A stretch of 64,000 bases of DNA from Brasenia schreberi. Taxonomy: Eukaryota; Streptophyta; Magnoliopsida; Nymphaeales; Cabombaceae. Below the pieces are notes generated by a model. That model was not told where the DNA came from, ran no database searches, and was given only the letters and a program-made list of their open reading frames with translations. This document shows, piece by piece, positions 24,085-37,830 of the stretch. Positions within the stretch are counted from its first letter, which is position 1; the number at the start of each line of letters is the position of its first letter. The translations under genes were made by a program, and so were the position numbers. Location: positions 4,650,001 through 4,714,000 of the forward strand of contig JAYKKT010000076.1 of the NCBI GenBank assembly GCA_036023115.1, in the 5' to 3' direction.

Positions 24085-24899
24085 TGTGTGTGTGCATGTG
24101 TGCAGATAGGAAAGCCAACACCAAATGTAGTGTGGAATAATAACGGGGCTGGTTGATAAGGCTCTTAGGGAGTTCGGATGCCAATGGGTTGGATACAGCA
24201 CTGAATCCTCAAATCTATTTCAACAAGTTGGATTATATCCCACAAACCAAATAGGATATGTTGATTCGGACTTTTGTATTCAGTTTTTTGAACGAGTCTA
24301 CACCTAACCAGTCCGAAACAATTGGATTCTTCATCCTTTGTTTGTAAAATTTATAGCTATCCAGATCCAGAGTTCTGTATGGATCGGACTTTATACCTGA
24401 CCTTCACTCTGTTAAGCCGGATGCAATTCTTTCTACATCCATCCCACAACCCAACTTGCTTATGCATCCCTATATGCAGTATCACAACAGGGTGCCAGCT
24501 TACGGGTTCGGAATATTTTGTAAGGACCTAGCATGGGGCTTGACTATTTAAGAATAAACGATTGAAGAGAGTAGAGGAACATACACATACATGTGTGCGA
24601 GCTTCCCCCTTCCAGGATTGCTTGCTGGTGTTTGGAGGACACCATTGATCTTGGCTATGCACGAAGATGATTCTCCAAACTTGATAGAAGTTGCAAAGCT
24701 AATGAAGAAAAACCTAGGGATAATAATATAACAGCTGTTATTGTTTCTTTGCAAGGATCTAGATGATTTTTTTTTAATCTTGTATTTCAAGCGTTGCTTT
24801 CTTCTTATGGTTCAAGTTTATGATGTCCTCTTGAAGGTTAAATTTCTCATCGTGAGAGTATGAGGTGTGATGACCCATCAAGCTGTCTAATCAGTAGTA
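23546..24899. other. intergenic with microsatellite, no gene recognised
   Basis: Contains the compound microsatellite described separately. No protein or repeat family was recognised. Confidence 0.3.
24007..24104. repeat. compound (TA)n-(TG)n microsatellite
   Basis: About 34 TA units to 24075, then an interrupted TG tract (GTGTGTGCGTGTGTGTG and on). Confidence 0.95.
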
Positions 24900-25221
24900 G
24901 TTGGTAGATATGGCCGGTTTGGAAGCAGTCCGACGGTCCGAACCGTTACCGAACCGGCCTAGAAACTGTTGAGCTGGTTTAGAACTGTAACCATCGGTTC
25001 CTGGTGACCTCTTGGTTCGGTTACGGTTCACGTATTTCAAAAACAATCTTGAAATCAGATTCTGCAGTTTCAAACCATTATTTATTAAATATAATTATAT
25101 ATAAAATATTTTTAACATTTATATGTACAAGTTGGTTGTTGGCTCAATGATAGACTGTTGTCTTTGTTGGAATACGTTGGACTCATGCGGCTTATATTTT
25201 GTGCTTTCAAACCTATATATG

Positions 25222-25318
<97 letters not shown>

Positions 25319-25556
25319 CTAGTAGTTTCTAATCATAAGAGTTGATATGGCCCATTGGTATAATTCTTCTTACATCAATAATGTGTCGAGGTCTCAAATG
25401 GATTGGACCCGGTTTGTGTTTTTAAAAAAAAATTAATCGGTTTTGGAGCAGTTCTGAATCTGAAATCAGAACCGTCCTCAAACTGGCATTGGACCTGGCC
25501 TCCAGTTAGTTCGGTTACGGTTCTAGGTTTCGAGAAACCCGGAACTAGACATGTCT
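24900..25556. repeat. repeat block with inverted GGTTCGGTTACGGTTC-type ends (small transposon candidate)
   Basis: The left end reads TAGATATGGCCGGTTTGG and the right end, read inward, TAGACATGTCTAGTTCCGG. Both ends then carry CGGTTACGGTTC words (around 25020 and 25515) and CCGAACCG/AACCGTCC motifs. The middle holds a long AT microsatellite. This architecture suggests a non-autonomous hAT-like element. No clear TSD was found. Confidence 0.45.
25222..25314. repeat. (TA)n microsatellite, about 90 bases
   Basis: Roughly 46 near-perfect TA units inside the repeat block at 24900-25556. Confidence 0.95.
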
Positions 25557-27860
25557 AAAAGTTAGGAAAGATAGAAGGAGACGTTAGTGATGGTAGTTCA
25601 AAGGGAGATATACATGTTGGATTAAAGAGAACGATGATTTCAATAGGAGGGAGGCCTTTATGAAAGCTATAGGGAGTATTTGCATGCATTGCTGGGGGGA
25701 AGAGGTGTCTCAACATGTTATTCACACGTTGATTCATGATGGTGCAAGAATCATGATTGCTACTCAATGCTCTAGTGTTGTTAATCATTAATGATCTCAC
25801 ATGCACATTGCTCCACATTTGACACTGTCCTCAAATTTCCCCCTTTCCTTACCTCTTTTTGATCTCTTCCCTGCTTCCTCCGCTTCCTTTACAGGGAAGG
25901 GTCTCCGTGGGGACCCACGAGCCATATGGGTGGCAATGGAGGGTGAATTACAGGGACCTTGATCCCAGCCTCGTCCTGTCCCATAAACATACTTAAGTAT
26001 CATCAATAATGCTCCTTGTAGAAACAACATTTTCTTCAAAGATTCAGTAAACCTAATGATGGTTAAAAAAGTGTTATTCTTTAAATTGTGGTAAACACTA
26101 ACCAGAGGTACTTTCGCTATCATCGGTACCAAATTTACTAGATATAATGAACCCGACAATCACCTTCAGTATATAACAAAGACTCTTGATTCACCTTGCC
26201 CTAATACAACTGAGTCATAGACAACACCATAAAACAAGATGATGAGGTTTACAAGTCCAACTAGCACTAAATAAGACTTGTAAAAGTTTATTCAATACTA
26301 AACAAAAAAAGGACACTTAGTAGGAGAAAGCTTGATGTAGTTGGGATGTTGTCTCACTACTCATACTCATACTTTGCACGGATGAGGCCCACCTATTTGT
26401 AGGCTTCCTTAGAATAACTTATTGCAATAATGGATGATAACTCAATCATTTACTTGGAATACTGACCATAATTAAGCCATTTACATGGCCACTAACCCAC
26501 CTATAATTGAATTATAATTGTAGGCCATTACTCAATCATTTTCATATGCATAACTCAATTATAACTAAAACCATTTATTCAAAAAATACACTCACAATCC
26601 ACACCATTTTCAAAATATTTCAAAAACTCATCACTTTATGAATCTTATATTTTCAATAAAGTATATTATAATTTGAACCTTTATCTAGTAAAACATGGGT
26701 TTCACTCATCCAAATAAAATATTATGGAGGCTTTTAACTATCCAATCTATTTGAACAAGTCTACATATTTTACATATAAGATTTAAATATTGGTATATGT
26801 CATATTATAAGTTATACAATTGTATAGGCCTTGTGTCTAGTATCTTTTCTCATGAGTGTTTTAAAAGTCAAGCCAAGACTCCAAGAAGCAACCCCACTTC
26901 ATACCGAGATAGATAGACTCTATTACAAGTGTATTCCACAAGAGCACTCTTGTAGATATATGCTATAGGTCTAATAAGAGTATGACCCAACATGCTCTTT
27001 TCACTTTTATGGGACCAAGTACTTTTATCTTGAGATACTTATTTAGTTGGTACATGTGGTCACTCTAATGATATACTTTAGCTTATTGAACTCAGGAAAT
27101 GATGTTACGTACGTATGAGTTGAGGTTCCACTATTAGTGATCATATAAAGTGGGCTTAGACACATCCTAATTGATGCCTTCTACATCAAATCCTTTGGTA
27201 GATACCTTTCGTTAAAGAATCGACAAGATTTAGTTTTGATCTTATATACATATAGAAATTACTCTATTCTTTATAAGATCTTCCATAAAGTTGTGCTTGT
27301 GAACACCAAAAATTTTTGTAAATAAATTTTCCCTCATAAGTACAAAAATTCTTGTTTCAAGCCTTTTCAAAATTTTGTTAGTTTTCAAAATGTTTTAAGG
27401 AATTAAAAAGAAACATTTGAAAATTCTATGTTTTTTAAACATATTTTCAAAAGGAATATTTGAAACCAATAAAATAAAATCTTACCTAAAAAGAGACCGG
27501 ATAAAGGAGAGCAGGATCTCAGGAGGCTATCCCCGAATGAGAAAGTAGAAGAGATTTCCCAAAAGAAATGGAGCATGAAGAAGTGCACATCCAATACATG
27601 CAACACTCACAAATGTAGTTGGCAAGGCTGATCTTTTATAGTGAAGCAAAGGCCATTCAAATTCGTGGGTTTTAAGAAACCACATACAATGTTTTATCTC
27701 CTATTTAAGGATTGAACCAAGTCAAAGTAAGTTGGTCATGTATCCCAATTCAATTAAAAACCAAAGTGAACTTAACTAAAGCAAGATAATCCAAGCTTAA
27801 TCGAGCTAAGGTGGGTGGACCAACATAGGACCAAGCCATGAAGCAAGCTTTGATCAAGCC
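25557..27860. other. intergenic, AT-rich, no gene recognised
   Basis: Only short accidental frames are present. One on the minus strand (25797-26159) is the longest but has no recognisable motif. The far right may be the upstream part of the LTR-like region that follows. Confidence 0.3.
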
Positions 27861-28015
27861 AAGGAAGGTTGAGCTGCGACACATGATCAACCTAGATCAA
27901 ACCAAGGTAGTCTGCATCAAGGAAGGTCGAGCTACGACACATGATCACCCTAGATTGAACCAAGGCGGGCTACACCAAGGAAGGTCAAGCTGCACCAAGC
28001 AAAGCCGACTACATC
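27861..28015. repeat. 58-base tandem repeat
   Basis: Units starting AAGGAAGGT at 27861, 27919 and 27977 give an exact 58-base period. Two units are complete and the third is partial. Each has GAGCT, CGACACATGATCA and CCTAGAT. Such repeats are frequent in LTRs of large gypsy elements. Confidence 0.85.
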
Positions 28016-28019
28016 AAGG

Positions 28020-28690
28020 CGGGTTACAAGAGAAGTCATGGTCATGACCAAGGTGGACCATCCATGTGGTCAATGTGGACCACTCATGTGACCACATGGA
28101 CCACCATCTAACTAGCAAAATTGAGTTGAATTGGAGCCAATTTGGGTCAACTATGGATCAACCCAACCCATGGAACACCCTAGAAAGATGCCAAGAATAT
28201 TCTTGGTCTAGAGATTTCTTAAGAAATCTATAAATATAAGCCTTCGGCTGGGATTCAAGGGAGACAAATTAGAGAGAAAATCAACAAGAGACCAAGAGAA
28301 AAAAGAGAGAAAAGAGAGAGAGAAGAGGGAGATGTCCAAGAAGAGCACCAACCCAAGAAATCAACCAAGAAGAGGATCACCCAAGGGAGTCCGACCATGT
28401 TTTCCTCCTTTTTTCTTTCCTTCTCAATTCATTTTATTTGTAATCCTTTGGAGTCTTCTTTTCCAATTTATTGTAAAAGCAAAGGAAGTGCTGCAAATAT
28501 ATGTAAAAGGCCATCTATAAGAAGACCTATCACTTGTTTGATATTTGATTCATTCTATCTTAATATAAGTTGCACCTTATACTTCCTCATCTTTTCTATG
28601 CATTATATTATCATATTTTCTCCTCTTTCTTGATTGTTGTGATTGCCTACAAATTAATTCAAGAAGTCATAAGAGGGACATTAGAAGGCA
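28020..28690 (+). repeat. LTR-like sequence with TATA box upstream of gypsy pol
   Basis: Contains a good TATA box (CTATAAATATAAG, 28228-28240), then a purine-rich GAGAAAAGAGAGAGAG leader (28260-28330) and a pyrimidine-rich stretch (28397-28640). It joins directly to gypsy reverse transcriptase at about 28695. It is probably the LTR of that or a related element. Neither end could be fixed and no second LTR was matched. Confidence 0.35.
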
Positions 28691-28694
28691 CATT

Positions 28695-31565
28695 TTAGAT
28701 GCGATGATATGAGTAAAGCCACTCCAAAAGATAATTTTTCCTTACCTAATATTGATTTGATCATTGATATCACAACTAATTATGAAATGTTCTCTTTTAT
28801 GGATAGTTATTCGGGTTGCAATCAAATCAGTTATCTTTAAAAGATCAACACAAAATTGCTTTTACCACCCCTTAGGTACATACTGCTACAATGTCATGCC
28901 TTTTGGTTTTAAAAATGTCGATGTCACTTACCAAAGAGCCATGATGATCATTTTTTATGACCAAATCCATAAACTTTTGGAAGTATTTATGGATGATCTT
29001 TTGATGATATCAAAAACTCGTTATACTCATAGAATCTTTGCAAAAAGTTTTAGAAAGACTTTGCTTTACAATATAAAACTAAACCCTCAAAAGTGTGTGT
29101 TTGGAGTGGAGTCGGGAAACTTTTAGGTAATGGTTAGCCAAAGGGGCATAGAGGTTGACCCCTCTAAGTGTCGTGTCTTCATAAACATGCCTCCACCATC
29201 CAACCTAACTCAAATTTAGAGCCTCCAAGGTCATCTCAAAGCCATTAAACACTTCATCTCTAATTTGGTAATAAGATGCGAACCCTTCAACAAACTTTTA
29301 AGAAAAGGTATGAAATTTCTTTGGGATTTAGAGTGTCAAGAAGTTTTTGAAAGATTGAAGACTGATTTGATAAATCCTCTAATTTTAAAACCTCAAAAAA
29401 TAGGAAAACCTTTGCTTTTATATCTCTCCATTCATGAAAAGGCATTGAGGGTTTTACTAGTGCAATATTAAGATGATAGCCTTAAGGAATATACCATTTA
29501 CTAAATTTTAGAAACTCTCTTGGAATATGGAATGAATTATCAAGCCATTGAGAAGACATGCTTAGCCTTGGTATGGGCATGTCAAAAGTTTAGACATTAT
29601 TTCTTGAACTATGAGATTTGGTTAGTGTATAAACTTGACCCCATTAAGCATCTTTTCGAAAAAACTATCCTAACAGGTAGCCTAGGCAAATGTCAACTTC
29701 TTTTGATAGAATATAACTTGAAGTTTTATCATCAAACTTCCATTAAAGGACAAGCCCTCGTCGACCATATAGCCCACCTACCCCTTGAAGATGCATATCT
29801 CATACTTGATGAAATACTGAATAAGGGTATACTGACAAATAGTTAGGACTATCATGTGTTGTCCAATTGTTACAACGAGAATCAAGTATGAAAATTATAT
29901 TTTGATGGGTAAGAAATAGGCAAGGGGTAGGAGTTTAGTTAGATTTTCCTTGTTTGAATAATGTGGCCGAGTATGAGGTACTTATATAAGGCCTAAAAAC
30001 TTTGCAAAAACTAGGGGTATCATGTGTTGAAATCTTTGGAGACTCCGTACTTATTATAAACCAGGTTTCAAAAATTTGGCAAGTCAAATATAAAAGGTTG
30101 ATTATATACTACGAGTTGGCCACTAAGTTGGTCGACTCATTTAAATCATGTATACTCACGCACATTGGAAGAGAGGACAACACTATGACACATTATCTCT
30201 CTTCTTTAGGATCCTCCGTAAGGATTGACCCTACTCTCAATGCCCCATCCATTGAAATTTTGTGTCTACCCGTTCCATCGACCGAAGATTTTGAGATTTC
30301 CCAAAATGGTCAAAATTAAAAAGAAAATCCTTGGTTTCAAGATATTAAAAACTTTTTGAAGAATGGGAGATTTCCTAAATTTGCTTCTTTCAAAGACAAA
30401 ACTTTTATTAGAAAATTTTCAACACGATATGTTGTTTTAGGTGGGGTTCTATACAAAAAGAGTTTTTTGGGTATCTTGTTGAGATGCATCGACCACAATG
30501 AGGTTAAACTATGATGTATTAATTTCACAATGGGAAATGTGGAGGTCATGTTAGTTCAAGTATGATGACTATGAAAATACTTAGGGCTAGTTATTTTTGG
30601 TCTACCCTCAAGCAAGATTGTCATGATCATGTTAAGAAATGTCATCAGTGTCAAGTGCATGGCATGCCATTAACATTTCATTATCTTCATTATATTACAT
30701 TACTAGTCTATGGTCATTCACAATGTGGGCATTTGATATCATAGGACCAATCTCCTCGATAGTATCCAATGGACACATGTTCATACTAGGAACTACCAAA
30801 TATTTCTCTAAATAGGTTTAAGTTGCATCCTTATCAAACATCTAAGGACAACATGTAGTGGCATTTATTAAGAGAAATATCTTGGCTAGATTTAGAATCC
30901 CAAGAGACATAGTGTCAGACAATGACACAACATTCAAAAATGAGAAAGTGAAAATGTTGTATAAGACTTATGGTATCATACAACACTTCTCGTTGCTATA
31001 CTATCCTCAAGGCAATGGCCAAGCCGAAGCCACAAACAAGACCCTCATAAGCATCATTGAGAAAACATTAAAAAAGGGTAAGACATGACATGAGAAGTTG
31101 GATGAGGCACTATGGGCCTATAAAACTTTCATCCCCGCTCTAACAAATGTCACACCTTTTGAATTGGTCTATGGCACAAATGTTGTACTTTCAATTCACA
31201 CCAAGTCGCATCCATTACACTTGATTTACCCGTGGAGGCTCTACAACAAGGTAGACTAGTCGAGCTCGACTTGCTTGATGAGAAAAGGTTTCTTGTCATG
31301 GATGACGCACAAGCATACTGACAAAGGATACCCTGACATTACGAGAAACAGATGAAGGCTCGTCACTTTAAGGTAGGAGATCTCATTTTAAAAACATACA
31401 CCAAAGAGGCCTACATTCTCTTAGAAAGTGGCAACCCAATTAAGAAGGTCCCTATGTTATTAGAGGGGCAACCACCAACAATGCATATCGGCTAATTGAT
31501 GCCAAGAGAAGAAACTTGGTAGACCTTATAAACGCCCAATATCCAAAAGGATATCATGTTTAGAC
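28695..31565 (+). mobile_element. Ty3/gypsy pol remnant, Tat/Ogre-type with extra RNase H
   Basis: Order on the plus strand: reverse transcriptase (SKATPKDNF, CYNVMPFGFKN, FMDDLLM, then KCVFGVESG, to about 29130); connection and first RNase H (LLYLSIHEKAL, YQAIEKTCLALVWACQ, SIKGQALVDHIAHL, about 29400-29790); a second, archaeal-like RNase H (NNVAEYE, VEIFGDSVLIINQV, HIGREDNTM, about 29960-30190); integrase (HVKKCHQCQVHG zinc part at about 30620, FRIPRDIVSDNDTTF and YYPQGNGQAEATNK at about 30890-31050). The end of integrase runs to about 31560. The second RNase H marks the Tat/Ogre/Retand lineages. Gag and protease are absent and many stops are present. Confidence 0.85.
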
Positions 31566-33559
31566 TCTACCACCAATTCTTTTGAAATGATTTTACAAAT
31601 CGTCTTTAGTTTCTTGAAGAAGGGACAGTGAGAATTCTTCCTGTACCCCCTACAGTTTGTCCCAAAAAGACAAAAAGTCTATCATTATAGTTTAAAGTAG
31701 AAATAGGACATGTCAATTTGAATATCATTTTATTTAAGGATTAGGTTATGTAGTGTAAAGAATGGAGTTTTGAAATGTTGTTAAGCTTTTCCAACAATAA
31801 AAACCTCTACAAGTGTAATGGAGAATTGAGACCGAGGTTAAGGGAAATATAAGAGATGATAGTCTTGTCAAATATAAACTAAGGAAGATTACCCTTTAAA
31901 AATAATTTCTTCTACAAAACCCAAGGCATCAACCAAATGAGCATGGAGGTCATCCCACTTAGGGCTGCCAACCTTCATGGCATCTTACCAAGTTCCTATA
32001 AATATTTCGTAGAAGTCTCCAACACACTTGATTCATCTATTACGTCTCATACACCTCATGCTCATGTGCATCCATAATGGCCTTGTTCATATACGGTCCC
32101 CAAATTGATTGGCTACCATCCATGTTGAGTATCCTTTGGCTAGAAGTCCTCTCCCACTAGTATCATGATACACAAGTTCAAGAAATGAGTCGCTTAATAA
32201 AGAAAAGGGAAAGTTCATACTCTTAAATGAAATCTTAAAAGAAAATTTTAGTGGTGTTATTCTTTGTCATTAACCAAACAAATTTGATTAATCACAAAGA
32301 GGGCATATGCAAATACCCAAAATTTTATAAAATAAATTGTTTTTTAAAAGTTCTTCTTTATAAGCAAAATTGTGGTCGTGGGTCTTTTAAGGCTTCTTTC
32401 AACAAAGACGCCTTAAGTGAGCTCATTTACAAATTCAAAATTTTATGGGAACCTCAAAACGAGGGTTACTTGGAGTCCCATAAAAAATCAAATTTTGACA
32501 AAATCTAAAAAAATAACCATTTTACCCTCAAAACTATATTAGTGAAATTTCACTATTTCAAGTGTGTTTCCTTCAAAGAAGGGTTGCATAAGTTAAAATA
32601 AGAATCTATATGTAGATTCTATATGTAGATGAGTTCATCCCCAATGAACATAAGTTCTCAATAAAATTATTTGAATGATCATTAAACTATTAAGATTCTA
32701 ATTAAATACATCATTATTTTTTTTGCAGATTTTAGCATATTGCATAGACCTTGTGTAATCTCTGAATTTTTCATTCATCATTTCCAAGTGAAATACTGTC
32801 AAACATATACACCGGCCAATATCTAGCAAATTTTCACAAATTTTGGACATGTATGAGGTTGATAAAAAAATCATCAAATATCAGACTCAACTCAAAACCG
32901 AATTTGTCTGTGACAAAAGTCCTACGATAGATGTTCATTACAACCATTATAACTTTGTTTGTAGATATAAGAATACATTAAGAATGGTTTATTCTAAAAG
33001 CTAACATGCATAACTTTTCAAATTAATAAGTTTAATAGAAATCGTAATCCTATGTATGGAGATACAAGTGCTTTATTGATACCCTAAATCCCAGTCATAG
33101 ATATTGTCCAAATTTCATAACAACATTCGGTTAAAATATTTTCTTAAACTTTTCTTTGATCATCCAAGGATCTAAAAATATAAATAAAAACTTTGTTTTC
33201 AAATAAAGACCTCTAGAAAATAAAACCAATTATGTTTTCAAATAACTAAACCTGATTGGGCCACGTGAAATCAATGTCATTTTAGAAAAGACTATTTCGA
33301 ATCAAAATTATTTTGAGAAGACTACGGATTTCAAAATCACTCTTTCTAAGCATCTAGGCTGACCCTTGAGTACCAATTTAAGAAAGTCTAGGTTGACAAA
33401 AACCTACTTTCCCACAATCACCAAATAGTCAAATAAATCTCTTTAGAAGTTTGAGTAAACTTGTTAGTAATCTCGCGCACATTTTTGTAAGCATAGTTTT
33501 AAGTCCATATAAGACCAAAAAACTTTCTTACAGATAGGAATAAGTTAAAATACTTACAA
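31566..33559. other. AT-rich sequence, no gene recognised
   Basis: Probably the 3' non-coding part of the gypsy element followed by unassigned sequence. No repeat boundary or coding motif was found. Confidence 0.3.
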
Positions 33560-36500
33560 TATGACAAGAGGAGACATACTAGAGATCAATACTGGAAAAA
33601 CATTAGAAAACCAGTTGATTCCAAAGATCATAGAAATTATGTGGCTGTCACTACAAAAAAGATAGGAGAATTGGGTGATTAGTTCAAGTTTGCATAATAT
33701 CAACCTGTATCTATACCCTAGTACATTAAATTGGCAAACGGTGCCTTGATTCCAATGAAAGAAAAGGGGACAATGGAGACCCAAAATTTTCTACTAGAAT
33801 CGGTTATAGTTATTCCAGAGTTTTCAATTAATTTATTACCCGTGAGTTCATTAGTTAGAGATTTACAATGCTTAGTAACATTCTCTCCCTTTGATTGTAA
33901 ATTTCAAGATATGAGGAAAGGAAGAAACTTTGGACATGGTGAACATAGTAATGGGCTCTACATAGTTCGTGATAACCTCATTCTAATACAAAAGAATATA
34001 TTTGTGGCTACAAAAGCAGAAGAGAAGCTCAGGCTATGACATAGTTGTTTAAGATATTTTTCAGTTTCAAAAATTAGAGAGTTCATTTTTGTTGAGTGTC
34101 AAAGAGATTTGGTTCTTCAATGTGATGTATATCAACGAGCTAAACATCATAGAATGTCATTTCTTAGTAGGGAGTCACAATCCGTTATTCCATTTTAGTT
34201 AATACATTCTGATGTATTGGGTCCTTGTTCTATTCCATCATTAAGAAAATATCATTATTTTGTTACCTTTATTGATGAATATTCTCGGTGTACTTGGTTA
34301 TATCTTAATGAAAGAAGAGATCTGAACTGTTTGTCTATATCTCAAATCACTTTTGTTAGTTAAAGGGTCAAAATGCAATTGGGTTCAATAGATACTATTA
34401 AATCTTTGCGTAGTGATAATACGCTCATGAATATTTTTCTACGCATCTTTCTTCATTTTTATGGCTTCTGTCTAGGGCACTCTCCATCAATCAGGTTGTC
34501 CACATGCCCCTCAGCAGAATGGCAGTAGCGGCGCAAACACCGCCATCTTACTAGACACCGCTCGCACTCTTGCTTACTTCATGCGAACTCGTGCACAATA
34601 GACATTAGGAATGGTTTGGGACAGGCTTCATTCTTCTTTAGTGCTACCTTATTAATGGACGTCTGTCCTCCCTTGATCTTTGCAACATCAATATCCCTCA
34701 TTTCCATTTTATTTCCTCCGCATAAAGAGCCCACTATTTCATCTCTCTCCACTACGCATATTTGGATGTACTTGTTTTGTTCATGATCTTCATCACTAGG
34801 GGTCTTGATAAGTTAAGCACTTTCGCCTGATTCTATTAAGTGTGTCTTCTTGGGATATACTCCAGTTACGGAAAGGGTTACATCGATGTTACTTCCTCTG
34901 TACCGGACAATCCGTTATTACATTGTGTGCGGATGTTACTTTTCTGAAGTCCTGCTCCCTTCTCACATCTGACAGTTATCTCAGACTCTTGAACTCCACA
35001 TTTGAGGGTCTTTACTTGTTCCTATCTTGGTTCACTCCACCATGGCCGAATCGTATGCACGAACAGCGTACTTCTCCCCGCTGAGATACGTCCTTGCACA
35101 ACTCACCCACCTCTCAAGGTCTATCATCAGGTCAAACATCACGTACGACCCTGTGACCATGGTGCTGTCTAGATGCAATCCATGCTGCCTGTCAGGTTGT
35201 GATCCCTCTCACCGACTCAGAAGCCGGTGTTGAACCCTATTAACCTCCTGCGTCTCGAGAGTTACCTCCAACTCCCCTCCCATTGCTACTACGAAAGGTA
35301 CTCGATCTACTTGAGGAATCCCGTCTCCTCCATTTATAATTTCTTGCAGTTATCATCGCTTGTCTTCTCTTTATGCTTTTAATTCTTGCTTCTTTGTCAT
35401 TGTATCTATTGTGTCTATCCCTAAATCTCCAAGTGAGGCTACTTATCCCATCCTGGCATCTAGATGGCGACAAGCATATAATTAGAAGACGCATCTTACA
35501 CCTTGCACATTTCTAATGGTACTTGGGAACTTGTTCTATTTACTGATTGGTAAGAAACTGTTGGATGCCATTGGGTGTGCTACTATTAAATTCTGGCACG
35601 CCATTAGGTGGGACTCGATGGCAAGTTGTTGATCGATCTCAAGGTTTCGTCTCGTGGCTAAAAGGTTTACTCACAGAATTTCTGAGCTTGATTATGGAGG
35701 TACAATTTCCCTCGTGGCAAAGTAATGGCCGTCGATTCAAATTTCTTACCTTTCTATGGCAAGCATTACGTACACATTAGAATTAATTATATCGACTTAG
35801 ATATTAAAAATGCTTTCCTTACATGGTGATTTAGATGAGAAGTAAGTGTACATGGAGCAACGCTCGGGGATTTTGTTACTAAAGGAGTAGTGGCTTAGGT
35901 GCTATCGTGTCTGAAGTACAAATCTCTCCGTATAACCTTGGGGACAATCTCCACGAGCTTGGTTTGGTAGATTCAATATCGTGGTTCATTATCTAGGATT
36001 TTGGTATGATTCAGAGTGAAGTAAAGCTGATCATTGATCTTTTATCGTCATTGCCTCTTTGATAAATGATCTATACTTGATTGCGTTTATGTTGATGATA
36101 TTATTGTTATCTTTGGAGCACCGATCACCATGGCATTGTGAACCTTCAAGTAACAAGCATTTCTATCAGTCAGCTAATTCAACAGGATCTTAGCAGGTTG
36201 AAATATTATCCTAGAATTAAATGCTTGTGCACAATCCAATGATAGTGATAATGTATCTCACAAAGAGAAACGACGCCTATTAGATATCCTAGAGGAAATA
36301 GCGGTTTGTTGGAATCTAAAGTCAATATTGACACTACCTATAGATCCCAATGTCAAACTTCTATCTAGACATCGTGCATTATACGATCTAGCCAACTATC
36401 GCGGACTCCAAGTTGGCCAAACAAAAGATTTGTCGACAACTAATTGACCATATTACTCGGATTCAAACATCTCTTTTGGCAAGAGAGCATGGTTAGTCAG

Positions 36501-37111
36501 AATTTCTAAATTTCACCTTGTGTGAAGAACCGTTAGGATGTCAGATCCGTGAGTCCCATAGATATATTAAAGGGGCTCTCTAGGAAAATGGTCTCATATT
36601 GTAATGAAGATAAAGGACATACCAAGTTGCCTGGGTATTCGTGAAGGCAGTTAGTCAGCGTGTTCTCCCACTCGATAGACGTTCCATTTGTCGGGTTATT
36701 ACAGTGTTCATTGGTGGAGTGCTAACCTAATATCCTGAAAAAGTAAGAAACAAAATACGGTCGCAAGGTCAAGCGCTAAAACAAATAATACCCATGGCAT
36801 CCCCGCCACTTGCTAACTCATTTGTCTAGCAACTTAAAGAGCTTCAATTCTAGGAGATCAAACAAATGAGACTTGTTTGTGACAACCAAGTCATTGCATA
36901 TTGTCTCCAATCCTATTTTTCATGAGGACCAAACACATTGAGGTAGATTGTCACTTTATTAGGAACAGTGTACCAATGAGTTCAAGTTGGAGTACGTGCG
37001 ATCAGAAAATCAATATGCAATATGCAAACTAAAGTAATTGCAAAAATGTATTAAGAAAATTATGTGACAAGTTGGGTATAACAACAATATTTACACAAAA
37101 CTTGAGAGGAT
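33560..37111 (+). mobile_element. Ty1/copia element, decayed (protease-integrase-RT-RNase H)
   Basis: Pieces on the plus strand in copia order: post-protease KLANGALIPMKEKG and FSINLLPVSSLV (33731-34039), integrase [12 protein letters not shown] and [16 protein letters not shown] (about 34210-34305), a KCVFLGYTPVTERV piece (about 34840), RT fragments with an IKNAFL-like stretch (about 35800) and a VDDI-like stretch (about 36090), and RNase H with KKQNTVARSSAK (about 36745) and FMRTKHIEVDCHFIRN (about 36920). Many stops and frameshifts make it non-functional. It is followed by an LTR candidate. Confidence 0.8.
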
Positions 37112-37700
37112 TGTTGAAAGAATAAGTCCATAGTAGTTGTTGGTTTTCTTTTATTATTGTTTCTCTCTTATTTTGTTCTTAGGGTTGTCATTAGTGTTAA
37201 TTTTTGTTCCTAGTTTAGTTGTTATTTTTAAAGGTGCCTTTAAATTAGATTTCATTAATGGTACTTTGTGTAAGAAATCTCTTTGTAATGCTGGTTATAA
37301 AGGAAAAACCCTACTAACTGATTATTGTAACTTAGAAAAAGATAGGAAAGAAGAAAGAGAAGTGTGGCAGCTCCTTAGGGGAGACTGCACACCAAATTTC
37401 TATCCTCACTCTATGTATTCAGGTTTTAATCTCATAAATTCAATCGAAATCAATAATGTGCCAGTAAAGAAATGACCAAAAGTTGAAATATAAAAGAGGC
37501 CACAGGAGGATATGAGGAGAATCATCAAACCAATCATAGCTCTAGTAGTTCATTTCAGTTCTAGTTCTAGTTTTGCAAGCATAGATTTTCTTATGTCTTT
37601 AATACAAGGATTGCCTTTCTTTTTCACTTATTGTAATAGATCCTTATCAATAGATCGATTTTTACTCTTTTTTTGTTAATCTTACTCTAATATTTTTCTT
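37112..37700 (+). repeat. LTR candidate of the preceding Copia
   Basis: Starts TGTTGAAAG immediately after the purine-rich CTTGAGAGGAT at the end of the Copia internal region. It contains a TATA box (ATATAAAAG, 37489-37497) and polyadenylation-like ATTGTAATAG downstream. The right end is not fixed and no matching 5' LTR was seen. Confidence 0.45.
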
Positions 37701-37830
37701 CATATATCTTGTCTCGAGCTTCCACTCCTCGAGACATACCCCATTCACACCACCTTTGCCGAGGCTTTTCGAAGAATCAACTAGGATACTTGGATACATA
37801 TTTCAAATGACACAATCGCCATAACCCTTT

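Noticed and set aside
23845..24201. 118-codon minus-strand frame rich in Tyr-Ile repeats
   Set aside because: It is produced by the TA/TG microsatellite and is not a gene.
37137..37475. 112-codon plus-strand reading frame with hydrophobic start
   Set aside because: It lies inside the LTR candidate after the Copia RNase H and spans the region just before the LTR TATA box. No protein family was recognised.
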